Positions 22,726-36,100 of a DNA stretch of 64,000 bases are shown piece by piece. Within the stretch, counting starts at the first letter, position 1; the number at the start of each line of letters is the position of its first letter. Both the position numbers and the translations under genes were made by a program. The notes under the pieces are model-generated. The model did no database searches and was not told where the DNA came from. It saw only the letters and a program-made list of their open reading frames with translations. The DNA comes from Urechis unicinctus (taxonomy: Eukaryota > Annelida > Polychaeta > Xenopneusta > Urechidae), in the NCBI GenBank assembly GCA_034190875.2, contig CM067353.1:33353675-33417674 (forward strand), given 5' to 3'.

Positions 22726-24179
22726 TTATGGATGTCGCTGGTGTCACTTCCGGTTAAAACGGGACTGAAATCTAAAGTCAAAGCGTCGTTTCTTCGTCGC
22801 TAACAGTCGTATGGTAAATTGGTTGTCACTCGAAGGAAGCTCATTCTTTTCCGAACAGCCGTTCAGGTGGGTAGATGGCCCAAATTAATGATCTAATGTG
22901 AAACTATATCAGAAAACTCTATCCCATAATTTCAAATCGACACCACCCATAACATTTAATAAAAAAAATTATAAATGAATACTCCTCTTACAATAGACAG
23001 TCACATTGCTCGCGATGTCGCAGGTAACGAGCTAAACAACACAGCCGAATGGATCAAACCTTTGACCAGAGCGCAGTGGTTGAGTTGATCTGTAAATTCT
23101 GATGGATGGTGATCAGTTGCACACCAATACAATGGATCTGCATCTGGTAGACTGTCTTCAAAAGATTGCATTCAGTGGCAGACTCTGAGCTTGATTGATC
23201 ACCCTTTATGTTGGGCCTTAATCTTTAGTAGGTTTCCCTCGCTGAACTCCACATTGCGGCGAATTCATAACCTTTGTGTGGAGATTAACCTGCGTCGTAA
23301 TTTAGGACGTTCCAAGAGATCGTCAGATATACAGGCCGTCAATTAGTCTAGTTGTTCAGATATCAATGGTTACACTCGACTCGTAGATGACTGGGATAAC
23401 ATGCAACTCTGTAAACCATCCTTTCTTTGCCCTGCGAGGTGACAATTTGCACGCATCGGACGTTTGGACGGCGTAGAATGACCACTTTTTTAGACTAGCA
23501 TTGAACGCATACACGATTATTTGGCGATTCATCCAAGTGAAAATTTACAAATCATAAGGAACAAAATTAATTTTAGTATCGAACCAATCGGAGAATCAAA
23601 GAAAATTACCAAGATAGCGAGTTATCCACTGAAATCACCTGCACTTTCATGCAATGGATGCATTCGTTATCAACTCGCTATGCATGCAACCAAATAATTA
23701 CCAAGTGACCCAAAATGCAGTGCAGCAAATCGTGAGGATCATTTTTGCAATGGTTTCCTTTCCTCGTGGTTGTGTATTAAGACCCACCACTGCTGAGCAA
23801 CTCCGTGTTTTCTTTTCATAAACATCGTCCAATCTGATTGTGGAGAATGTATCCAGCGCAATGTGACATTAGTCGGTTGTGAACCTTGATTATATATCTA
23901 GAATCTGACCCATGGAAGCAAAGAAAACAGTACCAACCTTGTCAGTTCCATAATAAATGAACGATTGGAACGTCGATGATATTCAACTTACTCAGCCGAA
24001 TACATGCACTGTCCCATTGGCCCTAACGTAGAACGCCATTGTTATCGACAAGCATCTGCGAGTGCTTATTCGCTGTGCCCTTAACTCGGCAAACATCTGG
24101 ACATCCATCGTATTCAGACAGTCACCTAAAACATCCAAGACCATCAACCACACCGCTACCTCCCACCCCCTCCCCCCAC

Positions 24180-24677
24180 CGCACAGGCTGAATTTCTACA
24201 GCTGATAGAAAACCTCAGTCTGACTGGGACTCCGTGCCATACTGAGTGTCATCAGCCCTTACAGCGACAAATTTGCTCCTTCTCTGCCAAAACCACTCAC
24301 TGAATTAAGGAATGAAGCACTCATCGGTATGTCTCCCAAAGAACTTCTTAGGCACTGTGCAGAGATAGATGTCACCATGGCAGAAGATGAGTGCATAACT
24401 GTTGAAGAGATGACAAGTGGACAGGCCAGAGACAAACTGTGGTTCAGATACAGGTTTGGCAGAATAACAGTTTCAAGGATGAAGTCAGTTAGCGCACAAA
24501 TATTGACAGCCGATCTAAGTGCCTTGTTAACGCTGTCAGTGACGCTGAGCTTTCTAAGTTTATGTCATGGGGATGTGATCATGAGAAATTTGCTCTTCAA
24601 ATTTACGAAGATGATATGACAAAATCCCATTATAAATTTGCCATCTCCGAATCAGGTCTTGCCATCAACCCACATTT
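24180..24677 (+). pseudogene. Broken YqaJ-type nuclease domain fragment
   Basis: Pieced across at least two frame changes, this plus-strand stretch resembles the N-terminal part of YqaJ-like recombinase/exonuclease domains that are abundant in invertebrate genomes and often associated with transposons. Recognisable pieces are a 'TVEEMTSGQARDKLWFRYRFGRIT'-type block (24,391-24,470, with the Gln-Trp/Phe-Arg-x-Arg-x-Gly-Arg-Ile-Thr pattern), a 'SWGCDHEKFAL' block (24,566-24,600) and an 'ESGLAINPHF' block (24,647-24,678). The frame must shift near 24,250 and again near 24,500-24,550. The catalytic 'GASPDG' segment that should follow is absent, because an inverted-repeat element begins exactly there. 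Confidence 0.7.
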
Positions 24678-24947
24678 TTAGCGAACTCAGCTGAGACCGG
24701 AAACCGGTATACAATTAAAATCTATTAAATAAAAAAAACTTGTGGACTACAGTCTTGTGTTATCTCGATTCCTTCGTCTAAATCCATTATTCTTCGACAT
24801 TTGATTATTTTCTTTTGGCCAAATGAACACTTTATAACATATCTTTCAGAAGCAAACTAATTGCGATATATGTGGGAAATTGTAGCCATTAATTCTTTTT
24901 TGGCTGTTTGCCAGCCCTGAGTTGGCGGTCTCAGCTGGGTTCGCTAA
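24678..24947. mobile_element. Small terminal-inverted-repeat element (MITE-like)
   Basis: The ends are inverted copies of a 22-bp repeat beginning TTAGCGAACTCAGCTGAG at 24,678-24,699 and its complement at 24,926-24,947, with one mismatch. The interior is AT-rich and has no ORF. A related single copy of the repeat (about 24,968-25,000) lies just outside. A target duplication is not clear. The left end abuts the truncated YqaJ fragment. Confidence 0.6.
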
Positions 24948-26827
24948 CAATTTGTTTTGTGGGTACGCCTGAGTTTGCGTTCTCAGCTAAGCTCGCCGAC
25001 TCAAGTAAAGACGACTCAAGTTAATATTCTTTATGGATACGGCACCTGCTTCATGACAAGCGCTATGATCACCCAGTTCATAACTCCATTCAGAGTCATT
25101 ATGAATAATGTCATAACGTACATCACAACATCTACCTGAAAATACATCGTGAAGACTTATCATAATCACTAGCGGCATATACCTGCCACAACATGTACAA
25201 CCCAACAGCTGATAAAATGCCTGTTTACGGATCAACATAAGCTTGGTTACATGCATAATTGCATTGAAATGACACTGTCAGGTTAATAAGCTGTTTGAAA
25301 TTCTTCATTCAACATGCCTCCAAGCGTGCACGCACTCACTCGAACGCATGCATAATTATGTGATTATACATATATAAATATTTAAATTCATACGAATGTA
25401 TATAAATGTATTGATGATGGTAGAATTGAAATGACACTGTATAAATATATGTACATATGTACATGAATGTATTGATGATGGTAGAGTTTTATATTGGTGA
25501 AAGAAAATAGACTGGACATCTAGGATAGTAAAGTAAGTCCTTCTCAAAGTAAGTTCTGCACAAAGGACACAATCAAATTTGACACATCTGCTTAAAATTT
25601 ACAGGGTACATAACTGTATAGGGCAACATATCCCCTAACAGAAGAATGTAACGTGACATTGTCACAAAGAGACACTAAGACACTACAGATGTCCTGATTG
25701 TTTATTGTACAAAAGTTACAGGTTATCGTTGAATACCTTTCTTAGTATACTATGATTCAACAGGACTGCTTTGGTGAGTTAAGCATATAAATAATGACTC
25801 TCCCAGTTTACATTCCCAGCCATCTAGAAGCCTATGTACAGAGAAACAGACAAAAATGCCCTCAAATAAGCATTTGTATTGGAAGAGTGCAGACAGCTTC
25901 ACCAACACACTTATGCACATATATACATACACTCATTTCCGTCATGACATAAAACATTCAGTTAGCTAAAGTGAACAGGTCTGACGATTGGCACACTCAG
26001 CTATATTATTGTACTTAGATGAATTTCAATCACAATTAACCGTTCAGTTCATTTTTTTTATTCAGAAACTTAGTAGCATCTTGGGTTTAATTAGTGCCTG
26101 CATAGAAATGATATCTTTGCAAGGTGTCAACTCCTGTTCCCCCAAGAGAAGGCTAGGCAGGATCACTACTGATAGAGTACACCTTCCTAAAACAGTCACC
26201 AGATTCCCTTCTCAAATGTGTCAGGTAATGACAGATTCTAATGCAGCAAGTTTATATCCAGTCGCCATTTGATTGTCAGACTTGCGGTATGATATACATT
26301 CCAACGGAAATCAATCATTCACACATAGAACATTTGCTTCCCAACCTAACACGTCAGGTTAGCGACCATACACCATTACCAGCTCATCCAACATCTAACA
26401 GCCACAGATAAAGTCTCCACCTAGTGTCCACCAATCATGATATAGAATAAATCCTCGCAAGTGATCTGATTAAACTGAAGGTGACACGACCGAGGATTTC
26501 CACTAAGTTAATCATTGATGCCATTAAGCCACTAAATGCCAAAATTACCACTATGCCTATAGTTCATTCTAACCCATGTCAATTATACATTTAAAGCTAC
26601 TTTTCTCTCATAATAACGAATTTGTGCATGCGGATGAACAAATAATGTGCTCTATGAATAATTTAGAAGGATAACACTTAAGATACAAATGCACAGAAAA
26701 CTAGAAGAATTTTGTTCATAACTAGAAATCCTACTTCATAAAATATAACTAGTTTCCCAAATGAATTTCATCAATACACTTAAGGACATCACTGTTCCAT
26801 TTGCTATAGATCTTTTCAATGGAGTGT
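24948..26827 (-). other. Intergenic DNA and probable 3' UTR of ubinuclein
   Basis: No ORF or RNA gene is seen. On the minus strand, candidate AATAAA polyadenylation hexamers lie at 26,057-26,062 and 25,701-25,706. They would fit a ubinuclein transcript that uses the terminal exon ending at 26,828. Confidence 0.4.
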
Positions 26828-27126
26828 CTAGTCCAGTATGATAACAGGTTGCTCTGATGTGCCAATAGGCAAGCATGTGTCATGAGGTATTTCATCGTTT
26901 ACCCGGTCGTCTTCCATAAGCTGTACTGCTGCACCTGAGGGGTTCACGTTACACGGGCCAACTTGGCCAGGTGGCGTGAGAATTGAGGTTGCTTTGAGGC
27001 ACAGGTTGGTGGTCTGCAGCTTGCCGACACCAGAGGTCACTTCGCAGATGCTTGGCTGGGGTTCTATGTTTTCAATGAATTCTCCCGCTAAGAACAGGCA
27101 CTTAGGGATGAGGTTCAGTATCGGGG
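26828..27126 (-). CDS. Possible alternative terminal exon of ubinuclein
   Basis: An open stretch of about 99 codons ends at TAG (26,828). It is preceded by a CATCTCAG acceptor at 27,127, has balanced coding-like codons, and is GC-richer than its surroundings. The long ubinuclein exon contains a strong donor CAG|GTGGGT at 29,145/29,144, whose phase (one base left over) fits this exon exactly. The encoded tail ends '[10 protein letters not shown]'. I do not recognise it from vertebrate ubinucleins. It could instead belong to another minus-strand transcript. Confidence 0.45.
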
Positions 27127-30100
27127 CTGAGATGGTGATGAGGTATCTGATACACATACACACAGCACAACTCATGAGCAATCAAATACAGAGACAGACA
27201 ATACTATATATCAGTCACATGCTCCCAGCAGACTATTTCTTTGTCCACTTGGCCGCAAGCATTCAGAAGCCAACATAATGGCACATCCTAGGAGTTTTTT
27301 AATCAAAATGTCAGAATGGTAGATGTAAAGGAATCATCTAGTTACAAAAGAAACTCCAGCCTCCCAGTACATGTGTTCCAATCACAAGTTAAATACCAAC
27401 ATCTCATTCCACAAAGTTTTTATCATTACATGTGCTTAAACCTTAAAGATGCCGTTCAGCCCCAAACCGGGCACTCAGGGAAAATGTTGTTAATGCATTA
27501 CGGCTAAATAATCTTTTTATTGTGCCGAAAATTTTACGTGATAGAAAATCATGCTGATAAATTTTCAACATTATTGACTTAAAATATACATGATGTACTG
27601 TAGAAATCTGCTTTATTTAGTTGTGTCACTCCGTCGATAACGATGCCTCCCTAAAATCATGAACCACACGAATGTTAGCTGTGAATCATAACGCGCTCTA
27701 TAACTGGCTTGCTATCGATGTGTATACTTCTGCATAGGTTACAAAATGTAGATTTCAGCAAATCTTAACTTATTAAAGTGTGGGCATCATTGCGCAAAAA
27801 ATATACCAACAAGCAGGAAGGGTTATTTCTGAAAACATAAATGTCTACAGCCTAAGTAAGAATCTATTTTCAGATACAGCAGCGCTGCTTAGCGACTTTA
27901 AGTCTGAAAACTTTTAACTTTTGGTTGCCAAGGTGCGGTTGCCAAGCAGCTTGCTAGGCAACCTTGTTATAGATAGGAGGCTGAACAGTCTCTTTAATGT
28001 TCTTCTCTCAACACTACAATGGGGAATATACAGTATTCATATAATTAGTATTCCTCATCAATAGGTACCCAAAGTGATACTCCATGGCATGGTGCCACAT
28101 GACAAGGTACCCTTTGAGATGGCAGTCCATTTAGAGATTCATCACAAAATGACAAATGGAACAAACAATGAGCTATAAAATGAAAACAAGGATGAGATCA
28201 CCATATGAAATCAACTGGTACATTTTGGGGTCATTCAGTCAACACGAGAAAACAAGGCTCAACTCTTTCAAATCCAGGTTATCATACAGCAATGAGTGAT
28301 ACTTCTAAATCTTAGGATCCAAGACTCGGCTGACACATCACAGGTATTAAAGATCCAACACAAATTATAAGATTCAATCCCATGAGATTAAATTGCACCA
28401 GAGTAACTGCTTGAACAGAATTTGTGTTTCTTAACCCACCAAAGCACCATCCCGAACACACATACCAAAAGTCACATGGCGTTCTATAAACCAAATACTG
28501 TAGGGGTGAACAAAATCACATGCAGTACTTATATAACCACCAAATAATCGTGCATGCTATAACCAAGAGAAAGAGAGATAGAGATAGAAGGGGATGAGAG
28601 TCAACCACCAATACATCATCTACTTATTCTAGGTGTCATCTTACTGTAGCTGGGACCGTGTGGAGGCAGGGGGTAGCCATACCCCCCTAGCATTTGCGGC
28701 AATATATCCACTGAAACAATGCCACACTGTTTGCTGCCACAAATGTCACATCAAACAATAAGACCGCAATATTCCAAGTGTTAAACCTCAATGTCTGATC
28801 CCCAGAAACCTCGTTCCGGCCTCTCAAACCGATCACCCACAAGTTATAATATACACCACATATGACTATTAATGGGTCTGTGATGACTTTGAAAACCATC
28901 TTCTATAGGATGCTATTCTGGCCTAGCTACCACAGTCACACGTTAGTATCTGGTCAGTTAATCACAGAAGGAGTGACTTTATCTAACAGCATTTCAAAGC
29001 CCCAAAGCAGATAGGATAACACAGGATGGTTTTCTGGCCATTCTATATCAGAAAAAAAACACCTTCTAGGTCAATCGTGATAAATATGACATTATTGTCA
29101 CTAGGTGATAGCAGTTTGGTGTATATCTGCTGTGGCCAACCCACCTGAGGTATCGGGGTGCTCTGATGACACAATGGGGAAGCCAGGGGGCAGGTGTGAC
29201 ACAGGTGACTGACGGCGAGCTGCTGCCACTGCTGCTGACGAGTTGAGTGCCCGGTTACTAGTGGCAACACCTACTGGCGAAGTGTAGACCATGGCAGGTG
29301 AGTGGCGCTGGTCACTGGTGGGCCAGACAGGAGATCCTAGAGACGAGGAGAGAGGAGACATGTCACCACTGGCATAATGCCCGGAACCTGGGGAGGTCAC
29401 TGGTCGAGACTGGTGACTAGTCGGGGTCACGGGAGGCTTGGAAGATTTACCCAGCATTTTAGCTTGGATTTCCTCTAAAGACAGTCCACCAAATGTACCA
29501 GATTTGGACAAATTGCTGTGTTGTGAGGTTCTTGGTGAAGACATAGTCACTTTAGCAGATGTTGGTATGGGTTTAGCCACAGCGCTAGCAGGGTATTTAG
29601 ATGAAAGAAGATCTGGTATGTGGATGGAGGAGGCTGACGGCTGGCTAGCGAGGGTGATGGTTTAGTGGACTGCATGGCTGCTACGAGGAACGGCTTATTG
29701 GTGACAGAGCTGGCAAGCGTCTGTGGTGAGGTGTATGGATCGACTTCCTTAACTCGGCTACTCATGGAAGGGGTTAGCTTCACGCTAGGATTGTGTACCG
29801 ATGAGGACACGTGGGAAGCTCTGACTGCCGCTATTGGTTTGTGCACAGTGGCTGCCAGCATGTGATGGGATGAGACCGGGTTCTGTTTGGAGGGGAGAGA
29901 AGGGTTGAATCCGCCTGATTCCTGGCGAGATGACAACAGGCTGGTGGCAACAGGAGATGTTCTGGTTGGCTGGTGCGCTGCAGTGCGAGGTGGTTCTCTG
30001 GTAGGTGTAGGATTCCCAGGTGTGTTGTGATGATTGCTGGTGTAGTGAGCAGCAAGCTGGTTTGCATGGTAAGGCTTGATGTTAGTCTGGGTGGGATGGG

Positions 30101-33100
30101 GCTTAGAAACAGTGCTGCTTGATGGTACAAACGATGGTGTTTGGTTGGCAGATGTCACCTGACCCATTTTATATGAACCCGATTTGTACATTTCACCAAG
30201 GGAAGCCCTCTGATTGGTTGATGACGAAATGATGTTATTGCCCTGAGGATGTGCCTGAGATCTGGATGGGGATGAGCTTACCGAGTAATCCAAATCCAAG
30301 GATGCCAGTGCCCGCATTCCCTGTAACTCATCGAGCTGCTGCTCTAGCAGTGACATGGCCAGAGATGCCTGGTCCTGAGGCTCCGATCTTAGCACGACTT
30401 TGTCATCTGTTGCAGGTGAGCTGGTGCTGGTCACAAATGTTTTATTGCTGACTGACGACGTGGTTGGAGTTCTGACCTGCGACGATGAGGGCGACTTGGC
30501 TCGACCCACAGATAACCAGGCATCGTGCACAGCTTTTGACATTGTCAAGTCAGCGGCTGCTGCGGCTGCTACTGCTGCTGCTGCTGATGATGATTGAGGA
30601 GAAGCTGAGGATGTTGTCTGGGTGACAGGACTCTTTGCTCCAATGTCTGACGGTCCACCAGAAGCATCACAGGCTGGGTGGCGGCCAGGACCAAGTGTTC
30701 GTATCTTATCCTGGGCCCTCAAACCTGCTGCAAACTCCATGAATTTATCCAGGAATTCTGCAGATGAAGATGACTTGACAGTTTGAGATGTACTGGAGGA
30801 TGGGGTCTGTTGCTGCAGCCCAGGGAGCTTCAATGCTCTCTCCTGGAGATATTTGAGTTCTGCATCAGGACTAGCTAACATTGATGCTGCTATACTTTTC
30901 TGCTGCATACTAAGCAAGGCTGATGGCATGCTACCTGCCTCAACCTGCAAGTGACGACTTCTGGCATCGGAGGTTGAACTGACTTCAGTCATGTCCAGTA
31001 ACAAGGAAGCAGTGGACCCAATCTGAGCCGACTCACTGCTGGCTGTTACTCGGTGTACAATGTCAGTCTTATCTTGCGTATTGTGCACTAGGGGCTTCGA
31101 CTCAGTGGGTAGATCGAGCATAGGTATGGTGCGCGACACAGGGGGGCTGGGTAACACAGACGGCATGCTCTGAGAGGGGGCAACCGCTGCAGTAGCTGAT
31201 GAGGGGCTGGTCAGCACAGCCAAACCCATAGGTCGCTTGGTGCGTGACCTACAAACACAGCCATTCAATCTCCCTGAACCTCATCGGATAAGATGACACG
31301 AGATTACCTCAGTAAATTGATTTAAACGAAAATGAGGAGGGGGTTGTGAGACTCACTTCTCCATGGTCCAGCGATGATGCACCATGCGACTTTCCTTGAA
31401 CAACATTCTGGACACAGCAGTACACACAAGAGCTATGACCACCTTGCTTCACACCATGTAAACAGCTGTGACAAGAGACCTCTCTAACAGGTGCTTTACC
31501 AGGGATCTTGTTAGGAGGCAGGGAGACTGTGTGCTGCTTCCATCCAGGCCCACATTCAATTGGGTTTCTAAACCATTTCAGCAAGGGTTGAATGAACGAC
31601 AGGTCTCGAGCGATAAAGGTAAGCACTCTACAACGTGGTTTTCATCTGAGGGGGTCAGTGACTTTGCACAGAAGCAGGCCCGAGTATTCCGTGGACAGGG
31701 AAATGTAAAATTGAACCTGCGCTCACTAAACTACCAATAAACCAGCTCTGTTAAGATGGATTGCAATATTTCTCACAATTACCATGCAGAAGAGTATGTG
31801 TGACACCTGTGAGTGCAGCCCTAATTGACACAAACACTTACCTTCTCCCACCAAGGATTATATAAGTTACCTAGTGCAGCCCCACAAAAAACTGGCTAGT
31901 CCTGTTAAGGATAGAATAGGTGTATGAAGTGTTATGACATATGGGATAACACCAACCTGGTTTGTATCCAGCCTTGAGGCCAGAGTGGCTTGATTTCAGC
32001 GTCTAGAAACGATCTGAGGTAATCCTCGGGGGCCTGTGAGCGTATTTTCTGCATCTCATACAGCTCCATCTTAATTCTCACCACATCACACAGCAGAGAT
32101 CTGCCCGGAAGCAAGCAACAGGATTTTACTTCAGCTCCAAGCAAGGAGGGGTTTCAAAATGATCCACTTACTTATATTTGTCTAAGAAAATACAACCAGT
32201 TTAACACCAGTACAAATCACTGAAGGACAATAAACGGTTGACCATTTACGAGACCCACCTAATCTCTGGTGTCCACTCAAACTTCTTGCGAGGGGCCATG
32301 ATACGCTTCTGTTTATCCGCACCCTCCCCAACACCCTCCCCCGCTCCCTCCTCGTCGCTTTCCGTCGAACCTTCCCCCTTCAGCATGGTGGCGCCACCTT
32401 CCATCTTCCGTTCCTGTTTGGCTTTCTCTGTGGCCTGCAGCTCCACCTGGTAACGCTCTAGTAGGCTGGGCATTGCTCTATGCACAGCTAGAAACATCAC
32501 ATAATACACCCAACTTAGACCTCATTCACGCTCAATTTAATAAACATTAAATATACATATGCCTCTACAAAAAAATGTAACACATAATTAGGAAACTTTG
32601 AGTTTAATACAATCAACCATTCAAAAATAACTGAGATACAATACCTTCCCTGAGTTTAGCAATTGGTAGTTGCAGCTTGTCATCGTGTTGTGTTATGCGT
32701 AGTTTCTTGGCTCGTTTGATGAGGGTGTCCTTGCCACAGGGTAGGTGTGCTGCTAGGTGTGCATAGATATGACTGCGGACAGCTGCCGATGTCTGCCGGC
32801 TGAGGTTCTCAATCCTACAAATATAGCCAGCTGGTTAATATCATGGAGCTTGTCAGACTTTGACCGGACAAAGCCACTGAAATAATGTATACAACTTTCT
32901 ATACTGATACAATAGCAATTTCAATACAACTTACGTGGCACAGCATAAGGAGACATTCATTTGTAAAACATCTAAAGCAAGAAATGAGAACACATACAGA
33001 CTTACTTGAGGAGGAGACTGTTGACCTCAGGGGTGAAGAACTTACACTTGCCCTCAGCAGACTCTCTGGCTTTCTGCAAGCAACACCATCATATTATAAA

Positions 33101-36100
33101 CCTAAAATTCACCACCTCAATAACTGTGTTAGTAACAAGCAGCTGTTATCATGATCAGGAGTTAATATGGAGTTAATATCACTATGGAAACCCGGTTCCA
33201 TATAGCTCACCAATTTGATGGTTACTATGGTATCCAGGAGAGTCCCCTGCACGGATTCTGGGAGTTGAGCAGCATTTTCAGGGGGGAGTGGCTGGTGGTT
33301 TTGCGAGATGATCGGCACAGGACTGCTGGAAGCTGTGGTGAGATCACAGCTCGAGGGTTTGGGAGACATACTAGAGTCCTGCGAAGAATTCTTTATCACT
33401 GCATCAAATATGTTGTCATAATGTTCCTGTGTCATAGCGCTCTGTTTGTAACCCTCTTCACCAGTGCTCTCCTCACTGTCACTGGCAGTAGCTGTTGCAC
33501 TTGATAACCCCAGTTTCTCTGATGGTTGATGTGTACCATTGTGCTGACCAGCTAAGCCATTCATTTGGTTGGTCTGACCTAAAAGCTGGGCAACAGTTGG
33601 CGCCAGCTTCTTTTCTTTTGGTGGCCGTCTGCACAGATATGAGATAATGGTTACTGGGCAATACAAATGTCATCTGGTCACTAACTATCCAGCCATTATA
33701 ACAGTAGTAGGAGGCTTCTATATCAGCTTTCACTCATATTATTCGGCCAAACCAGCATTAATCAAGCAAGAAGGGATATTTGCAACGGAACTGATTATGT
33801 AGGGTTATCTGATAGCCTGTTCAACTTTTTTGTAGTATCATTCTAATCGTGTTTAGAAGGCAATATCTGGGTGAGCATAAACATAATAAGCCGAAAATCC
33901 AAACAAACATTGAGCAGCTGTCTAGTGTAATAATCAGCATTAAATGTCCGATGCCAGTCTTCTTATCTCAAATAGCAATGCTAAAAGGGACGTTGTTGGC
34001 AGAGTCAGTCAGGCAGTTTAACAACTTTCTTTAGTGTGCAAGACGAGGACTAACTAAAACTTACCCTGGCTTGCCTCGAACATGGATGAGTTTCTTCTTC
34101 TTGAGAGGCTTTTCACTGCCATCACTAGCCAGTCTCTTCTTTCGCTTCTTTAACAGTTCTTCGCCAAACAGCTTCTTCTGAACACCCAACGCATAAACAA
34201 TTAAAAGAATATAAATAACCACAGTGTTGATCTATTGAGCATCTTTGTTGAACAACCTTTGGACGGCCTCGCTTCTTTGTTTCCTTCTCAGAATCTGTGT
34301 CTGATGTTATAGTCCGCTGAAATAATATACAAGAATGTTCAATACACGTAGTGCGTCCCAATAAAACAGTCCAAAAATTTATAGTGTGTGGACCAAACCT
34401 TTTTCCTCCTTTTCTTGTTCAGTATGGCCTCTATATCCTCAGCATCTAGAGACATGGCGACTTCCTTGAAGTCAAGTTGACCGGAGTTGATATAGAAGCC
34501 ACCATGTTTGGTTGTCAAGCACTCCGGCACAAGCTCATCATACTGTTGGCATCAAAAGACAATGGTCTCTCACTCAACATAGCCTCCTTCATAAACATTC
34601 TAAACTGTGCAGAAATGTTAAAAAAAATAACTCACTGCATCCGAGTTGTCAATGAAGGGATCAGATTCATCATAACCATCTCCAAGGTCAACCAGGTCAT
34701 TCACACGCCGATGCTTAGGTTTGGTTTGGCCTTGTGCCTGGCCCTGTAGATAGACCACAACAAATCCTGAGATGTGATAGAACGATATCCAAATCATATT
34801 ACTGTTAAAAGATAGCTACACAGATAGTGCTGTGTAAAACTGTTACATTGTATGGCTAGCCTCCAAACTGTCTGACACTAATACAGAAGTGATTTAAAAC
34901 CATTCTAAAAATCCCATAAAAATACATTTAGATGGAAAAAAAATTGTTTTAAGTGTTAAAGACAGTCTGATAACTTATCAGACTCTCTTTAACACTTAAA
35001 ACAGGAAAAAATTTTTTTTCATCTAAATGTATTTTTATGGGATTTTTAGAATGGTTTTAAATCACTTCTGTATTAATGAAAGCTTATCAGATAAGCTTTC
35101 AACAATTCATCAACATTCAAGTGCCTTGTGATGAAAATAAAATTGGCTACTAAATATGGAAAAGTTCAAATAGCCATAAAAATAAATGAGTTATGTATAA
35201 TATACTAGCAAATGCCGTTTCTCTCTGTGATATAGCATAAAACTGTAGTCCTCCCAAGTCATGTGGACAATTACAATATTGACATTTATAAGATGCATTT
35301 TACTCCTTTTTGTTTTACCCAAATCTAATATTCTACAAAATCATCAAGTACTTCTTAAACATGAGTCAATACAGAAGTAAATTGTGGAAATGTGCAGAAA
35401 TTTCCAAGGAATCGGTAAATTTTTATCACAAGAGAGGAAATTCTTTGATCTATTATTTTGATTTTAAAAACAGTTTTCAATAGACTTGCATCAACTCACA
35501 TATTTCGATTCATATGATTTAGCCAGAGCGACCATCTGGTCATGCTCAGCCTGATCCTTGTTAGCGAATGGGTCATCTGGGTCCACATTGCTCTCTTCTG
35601 TAGCATTCTCAACCTGATGAAACAACATACCTCACTTGATATATAAACATACATTTTTAGACGGATAGAACTGAAGGTTTAATGTTACGAATCAACAGCA
35701 TAATTTCATCCATATGCCAATATGAGTATTTAAATACACGCGATGACGAGATGTGTGTGTAGCAATACATTTAAATAAGGGGTTAAACATTATTTATCAG
35801 CCAGGGAGGGCCAGGCATCAAGGCGGGTGCATGGGCTGGCGAGGAGGCTGCTCATAACGTCAGGACAGAAATTCACTTCACAATGAAACACAGAATAGCT
35901 AATCAGATCAAACATACAAAGAAAATTGTGGGGCATGTCAATGACACCATTGAATTCCTAGCAACCCGGTACTCCCCAGTTCCTTTAGCTGACCAATATA
36001 AACGACGAGAGGATAAACGCAACATAAAAATGCTCAAGTCTAAAACCCAGTGTGAAATGGACAACTATAATAACTACAAAATACTGAACATGTTTTAGAA

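Larger units (their letters stand above)
18108..23999. repeat. Large duplicated block, copy B, built from three related units
   Basis: This is the second copy of the 10,222-15,919 block. Unit landmarks fall at about 18,441 (shortened), 20,448 and 23,097, and the CRE/TATA landmark at 19,297. Relative to copy A it lacks about 258 bp near 18,735 and about 60 bp near 18,965, and it carries about 510 extra bp at 22,216-22,725. Both copies end at the same block 'ttcaacttactcagccg' (copy A about 15,919, copy B about 23,999), after which the flanks differ. That point is a duplication breakpoint. Confidence 0.9.

Noticed and set aside
31309-31626. Minus-strand ORF of 105 codons within the ubinuclein gene
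   Set aside because: Flanking exons at 31,957 and 31,248 join in phase without it, matching ubinuclein order; it is intronic.
35883-36098. Plus-strand ORF of 71 codons in ubinuclein intron 1
   Set aside because: No recognisable domain, and it lies antisense to the intron; chance ORF.
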